Positions 1 through 11,545 are shown, numbered from the stretch's first letter. The stretch: 64,000 bases of DNA from Mustela lutreola (GCF_030435805.1 NC_081296.1:142322901-142386900), one strand, 5' to 3'. The notes: generated by a model from the letters alone, not told the origin. Made by a program: numbers and translations.

Positions 1-153
1 GCCACTTCTACCTCACATGTATAGGAGGTATCGATTCTTGTCCTTGGAAAGTCACCCCAACTCCTTCCATCTCTTGGGGTCTTTCTAAGTTGCTTCTGCG
101 AGTCAGCAGTGGACTCCTCTACGGTCCACACATGGGGCCCCTGAGCAATCTCT

Positions 154-222
154 CTCTCTTTTTTTTAAAGAATTTATTTATTATTTATTTGACAGACAGA
201 GATCACAAGTATACAGAGAGGC

Positions 223-257
<35 letters not shown>

Positions 258-372
258 GAAGCAGGCTCCCTGCTGAGCAGAGAGCTGGATGTGGGGCTCA
301 ATCCCAGGACCCTGAGATCATGACCTGAGCCGAAGACAGAGGCTTTAACCCACTGAGCCACCCAGGCGCCCC
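154..372 (-). mobile_element. CAN SINE, full length, young
   Basis: T-run, ATTTATTTGACAGACAGAGATCAC spacer region, GA repeat, tRNA-like part ending GAGCCACCCAGGCGCCCC. Target duplication AGCAATCTCT at 144-153 and 373-382. Confidence 0.93.
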
Positions 373-552
373 AGCAATCTCTTTTCATCCTAGCCTTCTC
401 CTTTCCTAACTCATGGTGGAGCTTTTCAAATTGGAGTCTGTAGGTATATTCCTAGGGCAGGGGTCTATGAGTTCTACTAAAAGCTTCAAATGTTCTGTTT
501 TCAATTTAGGGTCATCCAGTTGACCATTCCAGAACCAAGGGCCACCTACGGC

Positions 553-730
553 TTTATTTATTTTAATTTTATTTATTTATCGGACAGAGAGAGAGCACAA
601 GAAGAGAGAGAAGCAGATTCCCTCCTGAGCAGGGATCCCGGCTCAAATCTGGGGGCTGGGTCCCAGGAGCCTGGGATCATGACCTGTGTCAAAGACAGAC
701 GCTTAATCCACTGAGCCCCATAGGGGCTCC
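553..730 (-). mobile_element. CAN SINE, diverged
   Basis: Ends CACTGAGCCCCATAGGGGCTCC; older than its neighbour at 154. Confidence 0.85.
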
Positions 731-746
731 TCACCTCACAATTTTA

Positions 747-858
747 TTTTATTTTTTTTAATTTTTTTAAAGATTGTATTTATTTATTTGACAGAGATCA
801 CAAGTAGGCAGAGAGGCAGGCAGAGAGAGAGAGAGGAGGAAGCAGACTCCCCGCTGAG
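747..858 (-). mobile_element. CAN SINE, 5'-truncated on insertion
   Basis: Only the tail half is present (T-run to CCCCGCTGAG). A 15-nt target duplication, CACCTCACAATTTTA, at 732-746 and 859-873 shows it inserted already truncated. Confidence 0.92.
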
Positions 859-1126
859 CACCTCACAATTTTAAAACTTGCTTTTCCATTCAGACTGAGG
901 TCATGTTCACAGCAGATGAATCAGTATGCAGTATCATTGAAGGCAAACATCTCACCAGAATTCAAAAAGAGAAAGATGGCAAGAAAAGTGCATGGTTCTA
1001 GGAAATGATGGATTTTGCAACTCTAATCTCCTTCCTATCCAATGTGCTAGCAGTAAAGTTCATGAAGAAATCTCATTGAATGCTATGAAATATTTTCTGT
1101 ATCATATTTTGTGCTTGTTTGGTTTG

Positions 1127-1338
1127 ATTTTTTTTTTAAGATTTTATTTATTTATTTGACAGTGAGAGAGAGATCACAAGTAGGCAGAGGGGCAGGCAGA
1201 GAAAGAAAGAGAGAGAGGAAAGGAAGCAGGCTCCCTGCTGAGCAGAGAACCCAACTCGAGGCTCCGATCCCAGGACCCTGGGATCATGACCTGAGCCGAA
1301 GGCAGAGGCTTTAACCCACTGAGCCACCCAGGCACCCC
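1127..1338 (-). mobile_element. CAN SINE, full length
   Basis: T-run through GAGCCACCCAGGCACCCC; flanks share TGATTTT. Confidence 0.9.
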
Positions 1339-1345
1339 TGATTTT

Positions 1346-1443
1346 CGTTTTTAAGTAGGCTCTTGGCCCAATGCAGGGCTAGAACTCAAAACCCTGAAAT
1401 CAAGAGTTGCGGGATCTGGGGAGCAAGCCAGCCAGGAGCCCCT
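1346..1443 (-). mobile_element. CAN SINE, short old type
   Basis: TTTTTAAGTAGGCTC, GAACTCAAAACCCTGAAATC, AGCCAGCCAGGAGCCCC; lacks the long GA/T tail of the young class. Confidence 0.65.
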
Positions 1444-1446
1444 CTC

Positions 1447-2778
1447 TCTGTATTATATTTTGAGGGTACACGATTAAATGGGTTGGCTCATTAAAATAAT
1501 GACTAGGTGGTTAAAATGGAGTTCATTACTCAAAACCAGAAGAAAAATCAACAGTGATAATGTCAGTGATTCAAATAATGGTCCATTATCCAAACCAAAA
1601 CTCAAGTTGAAAAGACATCTTTTCCCCATCAAACCCCACACGGGTGATTCACAGTGATTCAGTGCCAGCAAATCACCACCCATCACTTTGATTTAATGTT
1701 GCTCATTTAACGTTTATGACGTTTTGTTTGCAGTTTTTATTTTAGTTTAAGGCTGAGGCAGCATATGAGCGTTTTAAATATGGAAATGTCAGTTTTGTTG
1801 AAAATGTCTTCATTTTCATCCCTGCCTTGGAAAGAGTCAATACAATTGAAGAGGGAAGACTCCCGCTCACCTCCAGCACAGGTCCCAGTGCCAATATTTC
1901 TAAATATGTCCCTCCTCCTCCCAGTGGGAGATGAAGAATGAATTCTTCCAGCCCTCCGGGCAAGGGAAACCAGTTTTTCAGCGGGGAATGACTGAGTGTC
2001 TAGTTTTATTGGCCCATCAGAGTCTACCAGGAAAGAAAAGAAAGTGGGGCTTTTGTGCGTAGGTATTGAGAGCAGGGCTGCATGCGAGGGGCCATTCAGA
2101 GCACAGGGGTGTGCTGGAATTTCACTGCTTTGGAGGGAAAACTCGGGATACAGATGCCTCTGTTGTCTGCACGTGCGACAGAGTCGGGTTCTCACCAGGT
2201 ACGGCCCAACAAGGGCAACGCCCAGCAATGTCACAAGCTGAAGGTCCCTAACTTGGGATCGTGATCGGAGATGACCCTGTCACCCATCAGTCCCATCGGA
2301 AAAACAAGCCTGAAGAAGGGGCGCTGCCCAGCCACCGCAGGAATACTGTGAGGATGGAGAAGGGTCAGGGGGGGGGGGGGAATCCAGACGCTGGCACCGA
2401 CCGCTGTTGCCAAGACAGCACAGACAGGAGCACGGGGCAGCAGCAAAAAATGTCCCTTCTAACTTCCTCCCTGCCAGTCTTTCTCTCCACGGGTTGGGTC
2501 TGTCAGCAAGTCAGTGGGCCCAGGATTCTGGAGTATGGTTTTCAGAGTCCCAGCCCCAGAGCAGGTAGATGGGGGTGGGGAGCGCGGAGAGATACGTGGC
2601 CAGGGGCCACCAAACTACATTTAAGGCCAGAGGGAGCTCATGTTCTGCATCTCATTCAAGACTCTTAGTTGCAAGGCCAGGAAGCGGATTCCGGCCAACG
2701 GAAGCTGCAGAGGGATCTACCAAAGGCTACTGGGCATCTCACAGAACGGCCTGAGAAACAAGATCAGAAGTTGGCCCA
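1447..2778. other. Intergenic, nothing recognised
   Basis: Unique-looking sequence with a run of about 13 G at 2368-2380. Short overlapping frames on both strands show no family resemblance. Confidence 0.6.
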
Positions 2779-2779
2779 C

Positions 2780-2975
2780 GGGGCACCTGGGTGGCTCGGT
2801 GGGTTGGAGCCTCTGCCTTCAGCTCGGGCCATGATCTCAGGGTTCTGGGATCAAGCCCCGCATGGGGCTCTCTGCTTGGCAGGGAGCCTGCTTCTTCCCT
2901 TCTCTCTCTACCTGCCTCTCTGCCTACTTGTGATCTCTGTCTGTCAAATAAATAAATAAAATCTTTTAAAAAAAA
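2780..2975 (+). mobile_element. CAN SINE, full length
   Basis: GGGGCACCTGGGTGGCTCGG head through AAATAAATAAATAAAATC and a poly(A) tail. Confidence 0.92.
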
Positions 2976-3029
2976 GGGAAGAGAAAACTGAGACACACTA
3001 GGGAACAGGCCACATGACGGCAGAGGCAG

Positions 3030-3285
3030 AGATTGGAGCCGTGTGTCGATAAGCTCAGGAACAGCAAGGAGCTGGAACACCTTGCTAACACCAGAAACTG
3101 GAAGAGAGGCGTGACACAGATGCTTCCCTGGAGACTTCCGGGAGGGCACGGACCTGGGGACACCTTGATCTTGCCCTTGAGCCTCCAGAATTGTGAGAGA
3201 ATGCTTCTCTGTCGTTTTCAGCCTCCAGCGCGTGACACTTGGTTACATCGGCTCTGGAAACTAACACAGAGCGCAGACCCTCAAA
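3030..3285 (+). repeat. Old interspersed repeat, family unresolved
   Basis: The motif order GGACACCTTGATCTTG, GAGCCTCCAGAATTGTGAGA, then AAACTAACACAGA at the end is a common mammalian interspersed repeat 3' end. Also seen at 6210-6640, and in reverse at 5200-5530. I cannot name the family with confidence. Confidence 0.5.
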
Positions 3286-3289
3286 TATA

Positions 3290-3880
3290 AAGAGGAGGTC
3301 TGGGAGCCCCCTCTCCTGCTTTCCCCATGCACGTTTCGGTCATATTCTGAAACCATCATTCAAGGGGAGGGTCCTTGGATGTTCCTTCCGTAGAGGCAGT
3401 TTGTATGGGAACATAAGGGAGCACAGCAGGGAACCCATCCCCTGGGCCCCCGGAGCTCCCTCGGGAGGAATTGGTATTTTGCATCTCTGCCTTCTCTTGG
3501 ATAGCATTTGATCCAAGAATAAGTTTGCCTGGGTAGGGCTACTCAAGGTCCTTGGGTGGAAAACAGACGCCTCTTGAAGAAGTCTGCACGTGAGTAAAAG
3601 GACTTTGTGGGGACAGAAATGTCCAGGGCAGGAGTTTATGTCCCGCGAATCACACCCACATGTCCTTCTATCAAAGAATAGTGCGCTCTACTAGATTCTC
3701 TCAGAGCCATTTTGGAGCAATGTAGGGAATATAAGTACATTTCTTATGTGTCCTCTCAAAACTGGAGATTCAACAAGATGAGGGAAGGGAAGGGGCCCCT
3801 TTAGCTAAAAGACTCCAGAGACACCAAGGGCTGTGTGTGGTCCTTGTTTGGATCTGATTCCCACAGATCAACTGTTAGGA
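3290..3880. other. Intergenic, nothing recognised
   Basis: No repeat or coding signal that I can name. Confidence 0.55.
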
Positions 3881-3995
3881 GATTTTTTTAAAACATTTTA
3901 TTTATTTATTTATTTATTTATTTATGTATGTACTTGAGAGAGAATGGGGGGAGGAGCATGGGTGGGGGAAGGGAGCATTCCAGGCAGACTCTGTG
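3881..3995 (-). mobile_element. CAN SINE, truncated tail half
   Basis: (ATTT)n tract followed by GAGAGAGAATGGGGGGAGG and GGCAGACTCTG; the tRNA-like head is missing. Confidence 0.55.
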
Positions 3996-4110
3996 AGAGA
4001 TATTTTTGAGATAATCAGGGAAATTTGAAAATGAACTGGATATTAGAGGATCGAGTTATTGACAATTTTATCAGATGTGATATTGGTGTTATAAGAAAAT
4101 AGCTGTTTTA

Positions 4111-4308
4111 GCGGCGCCTGGGTGGCTCAGTCGGTTAAGCGGCTGCCTTTGGCTCAGATCATGATCCCAGGGTCTTGGGATTGAACCCCTGCCTCAGGCT
4201 CCCTGCTCGGCAGAGAGACTGCTTCTCCCTCTCCCTCTGCCTGCTGCTCCCCTACTTGGGCTCTTTATCTCTCTGTCAAACAAATAAATAAAATCTTTAA
4301 AAAAACAC
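4111..4308 (+). mobile_element. CAN SINE, full length
   Basis: GCGGCGCCTGGGTGGCTCAG to AAATAAAATCTTTAAAAAAA; target duplication AGCTGTTTTA at 4101-4110 and 4309-4318. Confidence 0.93.
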
Positions 4309-4318
4309 AGCTGTTTTA

Positions 4319-4422
4319 TTTATTTTTAAATTTTCTAAAAGATTTTATTTATTCACTTGAGAGAGAGAACACAGAGGGAAAGGGAGAAGCAGACTCTCAG
4401 CTGAGCCAGGAGCACCCCAGAA
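4319..4422 (-). mobile_element. CAN SINE, internally deleted
   Basis: Tail half (AAAGATTTTATTTATTCACT, GAGAAGCAGACTCTCAGCTG) joined directly to GGAGCACCCC. Confidence 0.7.
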
Positions 4423-4451
4423 AAATAGGTCTTTTAAAAGAGATACGAGGT

Positions 4452-4640
4452 GGGGTGCCTGAATGGCTTCAGTTGGTTAAGCAACTGCCTATGGCTCAGG
4501 TCATGATCCCAGGGTCCTGGGATGGAGTCCTGCATTGGGCTCTCTGCTCAGCAGGAAGTCTGCTTCTCCCTCTAACCACTCCCCATCTCCCCCCAACCTC
4601 AAATAAATAAATAAATAAATAAAATCTTTGAAAAAAGAAA
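4452..4640 (+). mobile_element. CAN SINE, diverged
   Basis: GGGGTGCCTGAATGGCTTCA head, expanded (AAAT)n tail. Flanks AAAAGAGATAC / AAAAGAGGTAC look like a decayed target duplication. Confidence 0.85.
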
Positions 4641-4700
4641 AAGAGGTACAAAGTATGTAAAGACAAAAATGCATGCATGATAAAGGTTGACTCGAATTTT

Positions 4701-4894
4701 TTTTTTTTAAGATTTTATTTATTTATTTGACAGAGAGAGATCACAAGTAGGCAGAGAGGCAGGCAGAGAGAGAGAGGAGGAAGCAGGCTCCCCACTGAGC
4801 AGAGAGCCCCATGCGGAACTCGATCCCAGGACCTCGAGATCATGACCTGAGCCGAAGGCAGCGGCTTAACCCACTGAGCCACCCAGGTGCCCGG
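4701..4894 (-). mobile_element. CAN SINE, full length, young
   Basis: Flanked by TGACTCGAATTTT (4688-4700) and TGACTCAAATTTT (4896-4908). Confidence 0.93.
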
Positions 4895-5239
4895 CTGACT
4901 CAAATTTTGACCATCAAATTTAGCTAAGAGGTATGATTCCTAGCATTCCATCATCTTGCCCTTCGTGTGATTCTATGTTGAAAACAAGCAAATAAATATT
5001 GCAACAAATGGAAGAAGTAATAAAGCTATCTGTAAAAATATTTAAAACCAGTGGAGAGACATTTGGCTAAACATTGTATATTAAGCACACATGTTTATAT
5101 CTATTTCCACTTGAACCCCATCCAAAATGACAGTCAAGGACTAAAACAAGTGTAAGTCTACCAGAACAAGGAGGGGCGGGGTGCATCCCCTGCGGAGAAG
5201 TGTACCACAATCCCCCCTGGGCAGAGGAGCGAAAGACCG

Positions 5240-5530
5240 CAGACTGGGTGCTTATGAATAGTGGACCTTTATTTCTCCCGGGCGCAGGCTGGAAGGCGAA
5301 CGTCGGAATTCCGGCATGGCTGGGCCAGGGCTTTCTTCTGCATCGCAGTGTCCTCGTGGGAAGAAGGGGCGAGGGAGCTCTCCGGGGCCCCTCCTACAAG
5401 GGCACTCATCCCATCCGTGAGGCCTCGCCTTCATGACCTCAATCACTGCCCCAAAGTCCCAGCTCCTAACACTGTCAGCTTTGGGGCTCAGGATGTCAGC
5501 AATCAGACCACCGCAAGGCATCAACACATT
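5240..5530 (-). repeat. Old interspersed repeat (reverse copy), family unresolved
   Basis: Complementary orientation of the family at 3030 and 6210: CACTCATCCCATCCGTGAGG, CCTTCATGACCTCAATCACT, CCTAACACTGTCAG. It abuts the Tigger1 copy. Confidence 0.5.
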
Positions 5531-5549
5531 TTTGGACCGTGGACAAGTT

Positions 5550-6054
5550 CAGGCGGATCTTGCTTTATTGTGCTTATGCTTCATTGTACTTGGCAGACCC
5601 GCCCTTATTTTTTTTTTTTTTAACAGATTGAAGGTTTATGGCAACCCAGTGTCAAGCATCTATGGGCGCCGTTTTTCCAACAACATTGGCTCACTTTAGG
5701 TCTCTCTTGCATTTTGGTAATTCTTGCAGTATTTCAAACTTTTTCATTATTATGGGTTTTTTGTTTTGTTTTGGTTTGGTTTTGGTTTTTTTTTTTTTTT
5801 TTTTGGCAATTGTGATTAGTGATTATGCCTTGCTGAAAACTCAGATGGTGGTTAGCATCTTTTTAGCAATGGAGGCTTTTTAAAGTATGAATTCTTTTTA
5901 GACATCGTGCTACTGCACACTTCATAGACTTCCGTATTGTGTAAACGTAACTTACATGCACTGGGAAACAAACATTTCACTTGGCTCGATTTATTGCGGG
6001 GCTCGCTTTATGGCAATGGCCTAGAACCAAACGTACAGTGTCTGACTCTGCCTG
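5550..6054. mobile_element. Tigger1-type DNA transposon, internally deleted
   Basis: Left end caggcggatcttgctttatt and right end with TTTATTGC, GGCAATGG and CTGCCTG are degraded Tigger1 terminal inverted repeats. The left inner part (GATTGAAGGTTTATGGCAAC, CCAACAACATTGGCTCACTT) and the right part (GTGCTACTGCACACTT, GCACTGGGAAACAAAC) match Tigger1 ends. The transposase region is missing, leaving a 505-bp mariner/Tc1-class non-autonomous relic. Confidence 0.85.
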
Positions 6055-6209
6055 AGGACCCGGGGGAGCAGAGGAAGCTACATGCTGCAGAGGGGGGGCC
6101 AACTGAAAGCAAATCTTCACCCTGCATGGACCTTCTAAAAGGTATGAAAGGCAGTAGGGACAGAAGCATGCAAGGTTGGGACAGAGGACCGGAAACGGAG
6201 GGCATACCA

Positions 6210-6640
6210 GTGGAATGATGGCCCCCAGAGGTGTTATCCCTGCACCTGTGAATGCTACCCGGGAAAGGATGTTTGCAGATGTGAGAAAGCCAAGGATCTT
6301 GTGGTGGGGAGACTATCCCGGCTTATGCAGGTGGGCCCCACATGCGGTGACAGGCCTCCTTATAAAAGGAAGGGGAGGGGGTTGGACACAGACATGGAGG
6401 AGAAGGCCACGGGAAGAGAGGGCCAGAGAGAGATTTGACGATGGTGGCCTTAAAGATTGGACCGATGTGACCACAAGTCAAGACGTAAGCCAAGGAGCCA
6501 AACAGTGGATTTTTCCCAAGAGCCTGTTGACACTTTGATTTGGGACCCGTGTCTCCAGGTTTGCAGGAGAATACATTTCTGTTGTTTTAAGTCCCCAGGT
6601 TTGTGGTAATTCACTATCGGGGCACAGGAAGCTACTCAGA
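6210..6640 (+). repeat. Old interspersed repeat, family unresolved
   Basis: TGGCCCCCAGAGGTGTTATC, GCCTCCTTATAAAAGG, ATACATTTCTGTTGTTTTAA and CAGGTTTGTGGTAATTCACT follow the usual order of a mammalian interspersed repeat. It lies just after the Tigger1 relic. Confidence 0.55.
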
Positions 6641-7589
6641 GTTTGCCTGATCTAAGGAATAAGTCAGATGGAAGGAGCAAGAAGACGCCTGGGGCCCCCA
6701 TTTCACCCTCTGCTGCTCACCCGGGCTGGAGATGGGCTGTTCTTCTGTGGACGGGTTTAATTTGAGCCACAGATGCTCCTGACTCACCAGACACAGTGTG
6801 GAGTTGACTGAAAACCAGGAGAGTGACGAGGGTCTGCCTTCCAAACAGGGAGGCCCCGGGGCTCTGTTTCCTACAGGGCTTCTGGAACGTAAGTAGATAA
6901 AGGATTGTTCCCTGGAGGAACGGAACCGCCTGGGAGAGGAGACCTCCAGCTCCTGACATCTGGGGGTCCCCCAGCCAGAAAGCTGGCTGCCATCCCATCG
7001 CCAGCCCCAGCCCCAGCCACGAACACAGAACTTAGTCCGCTGTTTCATGCCCCCGCTCTACGATGAGAATTGACATCACACGCTTGAGAACCCACCACAC
7101 CAGTCCCATTTGAAAAAAAAATCCGTCAACATGAAAGAGGGAAGAAAAGAGAAAAAGGAAATTTGGGCACAGGGCTACCCATGGATGGGACATATAGGTC
7201 ATGAGACGCAGTGCGGGCTCGGAACGGCTGGTCCACTTGCCTCCGCCAAAGGATGGATCTTTTTGGAGGAAACGATAACTTGGTAAGGAAGACTAGAAAA
7301 CTAAAAAACAAACTAAAAATTGAACAACAGCAACAACAAAACTGGAATAAATATCCCAAGAGCCATAACAAATCCCGTCGCATGCTCACCTCGTGCAAAT
7401 GGGACTTGCTGGTTCATTTGGGTCTTGGCCATGGATCTGTCAGCACCCTAAACCAGGGCAGAGCCTGGGGGAGAGAATCCACAAGAAGACCCGGGCCAGT
7501 GCCGGAAGAAGACAGACTGCCCCTGGAGAAAGGAGCAAGTGTCTAATTCAGACGTTCTGAGGAATGTGCACATTTCTTAAAACTGTTTG
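6641..7589. other. Intergenic, nothing recognised
   Basis: Contains a short CCCCAGCC repeat (7000-7017). Frames on both strands are short and unlike any family I know. Confidence 0.55.
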
Positions 7590-7694
7590 TTTTAAATGTA
7601 TTTTAAGTGTTCTCTCTGCCTGACTTGGGGCTCGAACTCACAACTCCAAAATCAAGAGTCAGTTGCTCTTCCAACTGAACCAGTCCAGCACCCC
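7590..7694 (-). mobile_element. CAN SINE, short old type
   Basis: GACTTGGGGCTCGAACTCAC, AAATCAAGAGTCAGTTGCTC, CCAACTGAACCAGTCCAGCA; no GA-rich spacer. Confidence 0.7.
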
Positions 7695-8879
7695 AGACGT
7701 GCACGTTTCTTTACTTGTGCTGGTCTCAGTTAGACTCAAATGGCGACCAGTCACTTCGAGATGGAACTCGTCTTCTGAGTGTCCCAAGCTAGGCCCTCCT
7801 CCTGGAGTAAGCGGAGTCCCCTCCAGCTGGCTAGCAGTGGCCTGTCTGTTCCCTGCAGAGAAGCTGCCTCACCCCTGCTTTGCCTAATGCATTATAAATT
7901 ACTAACTAAAAAAAAAAATAAGTGAATAGTGTTTGCCTCTTGGAATTTATCTCTTACAATTTTTTTTAAGACTCTGTAAACTTTGCACCCATAGAAAGTA
8001 TTCACTGGAGAAAAGCAGGAACTTTTTTTTTTTTTAAGGGATAAAATTGCCCATAATTCTGCCACCCAAAGATAACTCTGTTTTGTATTTGTATACCAGC
8101 AAACATCATTCCATTAGGCGGAACCATAGGAAATTACTAAAATTCAACCAGTTTTGACCTACAGAAACAGCGATTGCGTGGGGTTCTGTCCAACACGATT
8201 CTGTTTTAACGGCTACAGAGTAGATGACCCTTTGGGCATGGTGTCATCTCCTCAGCCTGCTGCGTGCTCCTGGGCCCTGATGTCATTTCTCTTTTTTCAC
8301 AATGATCAAAAGGATTACAACGGAAAACTTAGCCCATTCCTTGTGGACATCCCTTCTTAGTTTCTTAGGAGACCTTTCTCGAAGTGGGATACATTAGATA
8401 AAAAGAATGCATATGTTAAAAGCTTTTGTAGCATCTTGAAGGCACAGCGTCTGAAAAGCCAGAAGCTGGTCGGTATAAGGGAAATCTCCCCACTCCGGAG
8501 GGGATGGGAGTGTCGGGGGCCCTGGGGGTTACTGCTTCTGCTAAAAGACCACTCAAAAGGAGGGAGGCAAGATCAGAAGGGAGCTGGAAACTGAAAAGCA
8601 GCTGGGCCTTTACTGCTTGGAGCAGAGTTAGTTTGCGGAAGCAATTAGGGCTGTACTCCAAAAAGGCCGAGCATATGCTGGTTATAAAACCCGAGAGGGC
8701 CCGTGGCAGCCTGTAAAATGGACAGGGAAGAATCTCATGTTTATTACTCTGATACGTGACTCAATTAAGTTAGGGACGAGGAATGTAATGGAGGATTTTT
8801 TTTTTTTCTTTTAGCCTGGATCTCATAGAAGAATTTTACATTTAAAGGTAACATATAAAGTAGAAGTAACCAAAGTATT
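7695..8879. other. Intergenic, possibly old LINE debris
   Basis: About 8040-8420 has the texture of an old L1 relic (TTCTGCCACCCAAAGATAAC; AACGGCTACAGAGTAGA), too decayed to place. Confidence 0.4.
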
Positions 8880-9090
8880 GGGCGCTTGGGGTGGCTCCAA
8901 AGTGTCTGCCTTTGGCTCAGGTCCTTATCTTGGGAGCCTGGAATCAAGTCCTGCCTCGGGCTCCCTGCTGGGTGGGGAGTCTGCTTCTCCCTCTGCCTCA
9001 CCCCACCCCTGGCCCCCCCGGCACTCACCCCTGCTTCTCTCCTACACCCCTCATTCTCTCTCTCTCTTAAAATAAAAATAAATAAATCTT
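8880..9090 (+). mobile_element. CAN SINE, diverged, host of a nested copy
   Basis: GGGCGCTTGGGGTGGCTCCA head, C-rich middle, AAATAAATAAATCTT tail. A second SINE sits in this tail and the tail resumes at about 9295-9320. Confidence 0.85.
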
Positions 9091-9294
9091 AGGGGCACCT
9101 GGGTGGTTCAATCAGTTGAGTGTCTGCCTTTGGCTCAGGTTATGATCTCAAGGTCCTGGGATGGAGTTCTACATCGGGCTCCTTGCTCGGCAGGGAGCCT
9201 GCTTCTCCCTCTGCCTGCCGCTCCGTGGCTTGTGCTCTCTCTTTCTCTCTCTTTGACAAATAAATAAATAAAATCTTTATAGATATAAAAGATA
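9091..9294 (+). mobile_element. CAN SINE nested in the tail of another
   Basis: GGGGCACCTGGGTGGTTCAA head; the 17-nt duplication AAAAATAAATAAATCTT (9074-9090, 9295-9311) is the older SINE's tail, so this one is younger. Confidence 0.9.
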
Positions 9295-9789
9295 AAAAAT
9301 AAATAAATCTTCAAAAAATATATATATAAACTTGTTTTCTGTGTCTGTAAAGGAAGGTGACAATGGCTGCCGTAGGCACCTGCTGGAATTCACAGCCTCG
9401 TGTCACCTCCTGCCCTGGAGTGCAGGCTGGGACTGGGAGCTCGTTTCTAATGACTAGAATACTACGGAAGAGATGGGGCGTCCCTTTTGAGACAAGATCA
9501 TAAAGAGACTGTGGCTTCTATCTCGGGGTCTTCTCTCACTCCCTTCTGGACGGCTTGCTTCCTGTAGAAATCAGCTGCTGGGTCCTGAGCGGGCCCCGTG
9601 GCGAGCTCCCCAGCCCGGGGGGCTGAGCTTGGAAGGTCTCCCAGGAGACGGCCACAGTCCCGGTCAACACCTCTGCTGCCGTAGGTGACGGGGCCAGCAC
9701 CTCCCGGACTTGTGATCCACAGGAACTCGGAGACAACTGGGCTTAGGGCGTGACTTCTGGGCATATAGCTGCTTACGGAGCAGGTGGGT

Positions 9790-9985
9790 GCTGGCACTTT
9801 GCACGAATAATTCATTTGGTCTTCACTACGACCCTGTGAGCCAGTGCCATTCTTATTCTCATTTTCATCTGAAGAAACGGAAGCCCCCCGTCTCCCACCA
9901 CCGAGGGTTAAAAGCCACAGAGTTAGGAAACGGCAAAGCGGACGTGTGAATGGAGAGGCTCTGGCACTGGAGCCTTGCTCACATG
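9790..9985 (-). repeat. MIR SINE
   Basis: Reverse MIR: TTGGTCTTCACTACGACCCT, AGAAACGG, AGCCACAGAGTTAGGAAACG. Diverged. Confidence 0.55.
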
Positions 9986-10399
9986 AATAAGGATTTAAGA
10001 AGAGCTGCTCGTATTTCACAGGATAGAATTGCATCATTTGTCCCTGCCTAAAATGAGCAGTTTGGCAAAGGCGACAGAAGCATCTTAAACGAATCAAAAC
10101 TTACCGTCCCCCCTTCCTGCAGGGGCTATGGAACAGCTGGCTTTCCCCCGAAATTCCCGGTTCTGTAGAGCGGGCGAGCCATCTGGCTTTAGATACAAAG
10201 GAGGAAGGGGACTGAGGAGCTGAATCGTGGCTCCCGGTGCCGTCTCTTCCCTGGCTTTCGCTGGTTTGTATCATCCTTACTCTTAATTCTCTTTGGAGGC
10301 AAGCATCAGGCAGGGCGGGCTTCAGGCTCCACGGTCAGAAACTGGCTCCAGTCCTTACATTGATGTTCCACACCTGAGATGGTGCCAGCTGGGTTCAGA

Positions 10400-10660
10400 G
10401 CCAAGATGCTCGTGGACGAGGTCTGGCTCAGTGGTTAGGGTCCTGGCTCTGGAACCAGACAGATCTGGGCAGCTTTTCGCTGTGTGATTCTGGACAAACC
10501 ACCTTACCTAGCCAAAGGTCTGTGTGCTCATTTGAAATTGGGGCTAGTAAAGTACCCATGAAGATTGTGGTCAGAATTCAATGAGGTAACGTAGGGGAAG
10601 CATTTAGCTCCATGCCTGGCACACAGGAAGAGGGTAACAAATGATAGCTTTCATTATGAT
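10400..10660 (+). repeat. MIR SINE
   Basis: CAGTGGTTAGGGTCCTGGCT ... TGTGTGATTCTGGACAAACC ... CATGCCTGGCACACAGGA is the MIR core and tail in plus orientation. Confidence 0.8.
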
Positions 10661-10704
10661 TATGATTATGATTGTTTTTATTATATTATGATTATAATTA
10701 TTTT

Positions 10705-10893
10705 GATTATATTTGATTCTTTTTGAGAGAGAGGGTGTGTGTGGGGAGGGGCAGAGAGAGAAGGAGAGAGAGAATCTCAAGCATGCTCCACATCCAGCAC
10801 GGAGCTGGACACACTTGATCCCACAACCATGAGATCATGACCTGAGCCAAAACCAAGAGTCGAATGCTAAACTGACTGACCACCCAGGCACCA
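10705..10893 (-). mobile_element. CAN SINE, older
   Basis: GAGAATCTCAAGCATGCTCC and ATCATGACCTGAGCCAAAAC; flanked by TGATTAT-type sequence on both sides. Confidence 0.85.
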
Positions 10894-10923
10894 TGATTAT
10901 TATTATACATAAGGCACATCAGA

Positions 10924-11113
10924 AGGGCTCCTGGATGGCTCAGTCAGTTAAGTGGCTACCTTCAGCTCAGGTCATGATCTTGGGTCCTGTGATCGAGTCC
11001 CGAGTTGGGCTCCCTGCTCAGTAGGGAGCCTGCTTGTCCCTCTTTCTCTGCCCCTCCCCCCCAACTCGTGATCTCTCATTCTATCTCAAATAAATAAAAT
11101 CTTTAATAAAAAA
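10924..11113 (+). mobile_element. CAN SINE
   Basis: GGGCTCCTGGATGGCTCAGT head; 15-nt duplication ATAAGGCACATCAGA (10909) / ATAAGGCATATCAGA (11114). Confidence 0.9.
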
Positions 11114-11273
11114 ATAAGGCATATCAGAGCATTACTAATTAGTTACAAAATATTACCTTCCAAGTGTGAAATACCATGTTGGACTTACAAGTGATATAAT
11201 ATACCTTGATATCAAGGGGAACATAGACTCTAGCTGGGGAGCTAGAAAGCACACTCATCAAAAGATATTCTGA

Positions 11274-11468
11274 GGGCGCCTGGGTGGCTCAGTGGGTTAA
11301 GCCACTGCCTTCGGCTCGGGTCATGATCTCAGGGTCCTGAGATCGAGTCCCGCATTGGGCTCTCTGCTCAGCAGGGAGCCTGCTTCCCTATCTCTCTCTC
11401 TCTCTGGCTGCCTCTCCGTCTACTTGTGATTTCTCTCTGTCAAATTAATAAATAAAATCTTAAAAAAA
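11274..11468 (+). mobile_element. CAN SINE, full length, young
   Basis: Target duplication AAAAGATATTCTGA at 11260-11273 and 11469-11482. Confidence 0.94.
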
Positions 11469-11545
11469 AAAAGATATTCTGATAAAATTTGGGAACACAG
11501 GTTAAGTGACATATATTAAGGCATGTTAAGAATTTAAGTCAGTTT

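Noticed and set aside
1737-2234. A 165-codon minus-strand frame
   Set aside because: No recognisable domain, overlapped by several other-strand frames, no conserved start context or splice partner.
2780-2975. tRNA genes (tRNA-like heads of the CAN SINEs)
   Set aside because: The tRNA-Lys resemblance is the SINE promoter part; no copy can fold into a full cloverleaf followed by normal tRNA flanks.
9498-10097. A 199-codon minus-strand frame
   Set aside because: It runs through a MIR relic and has no protein-family signature.
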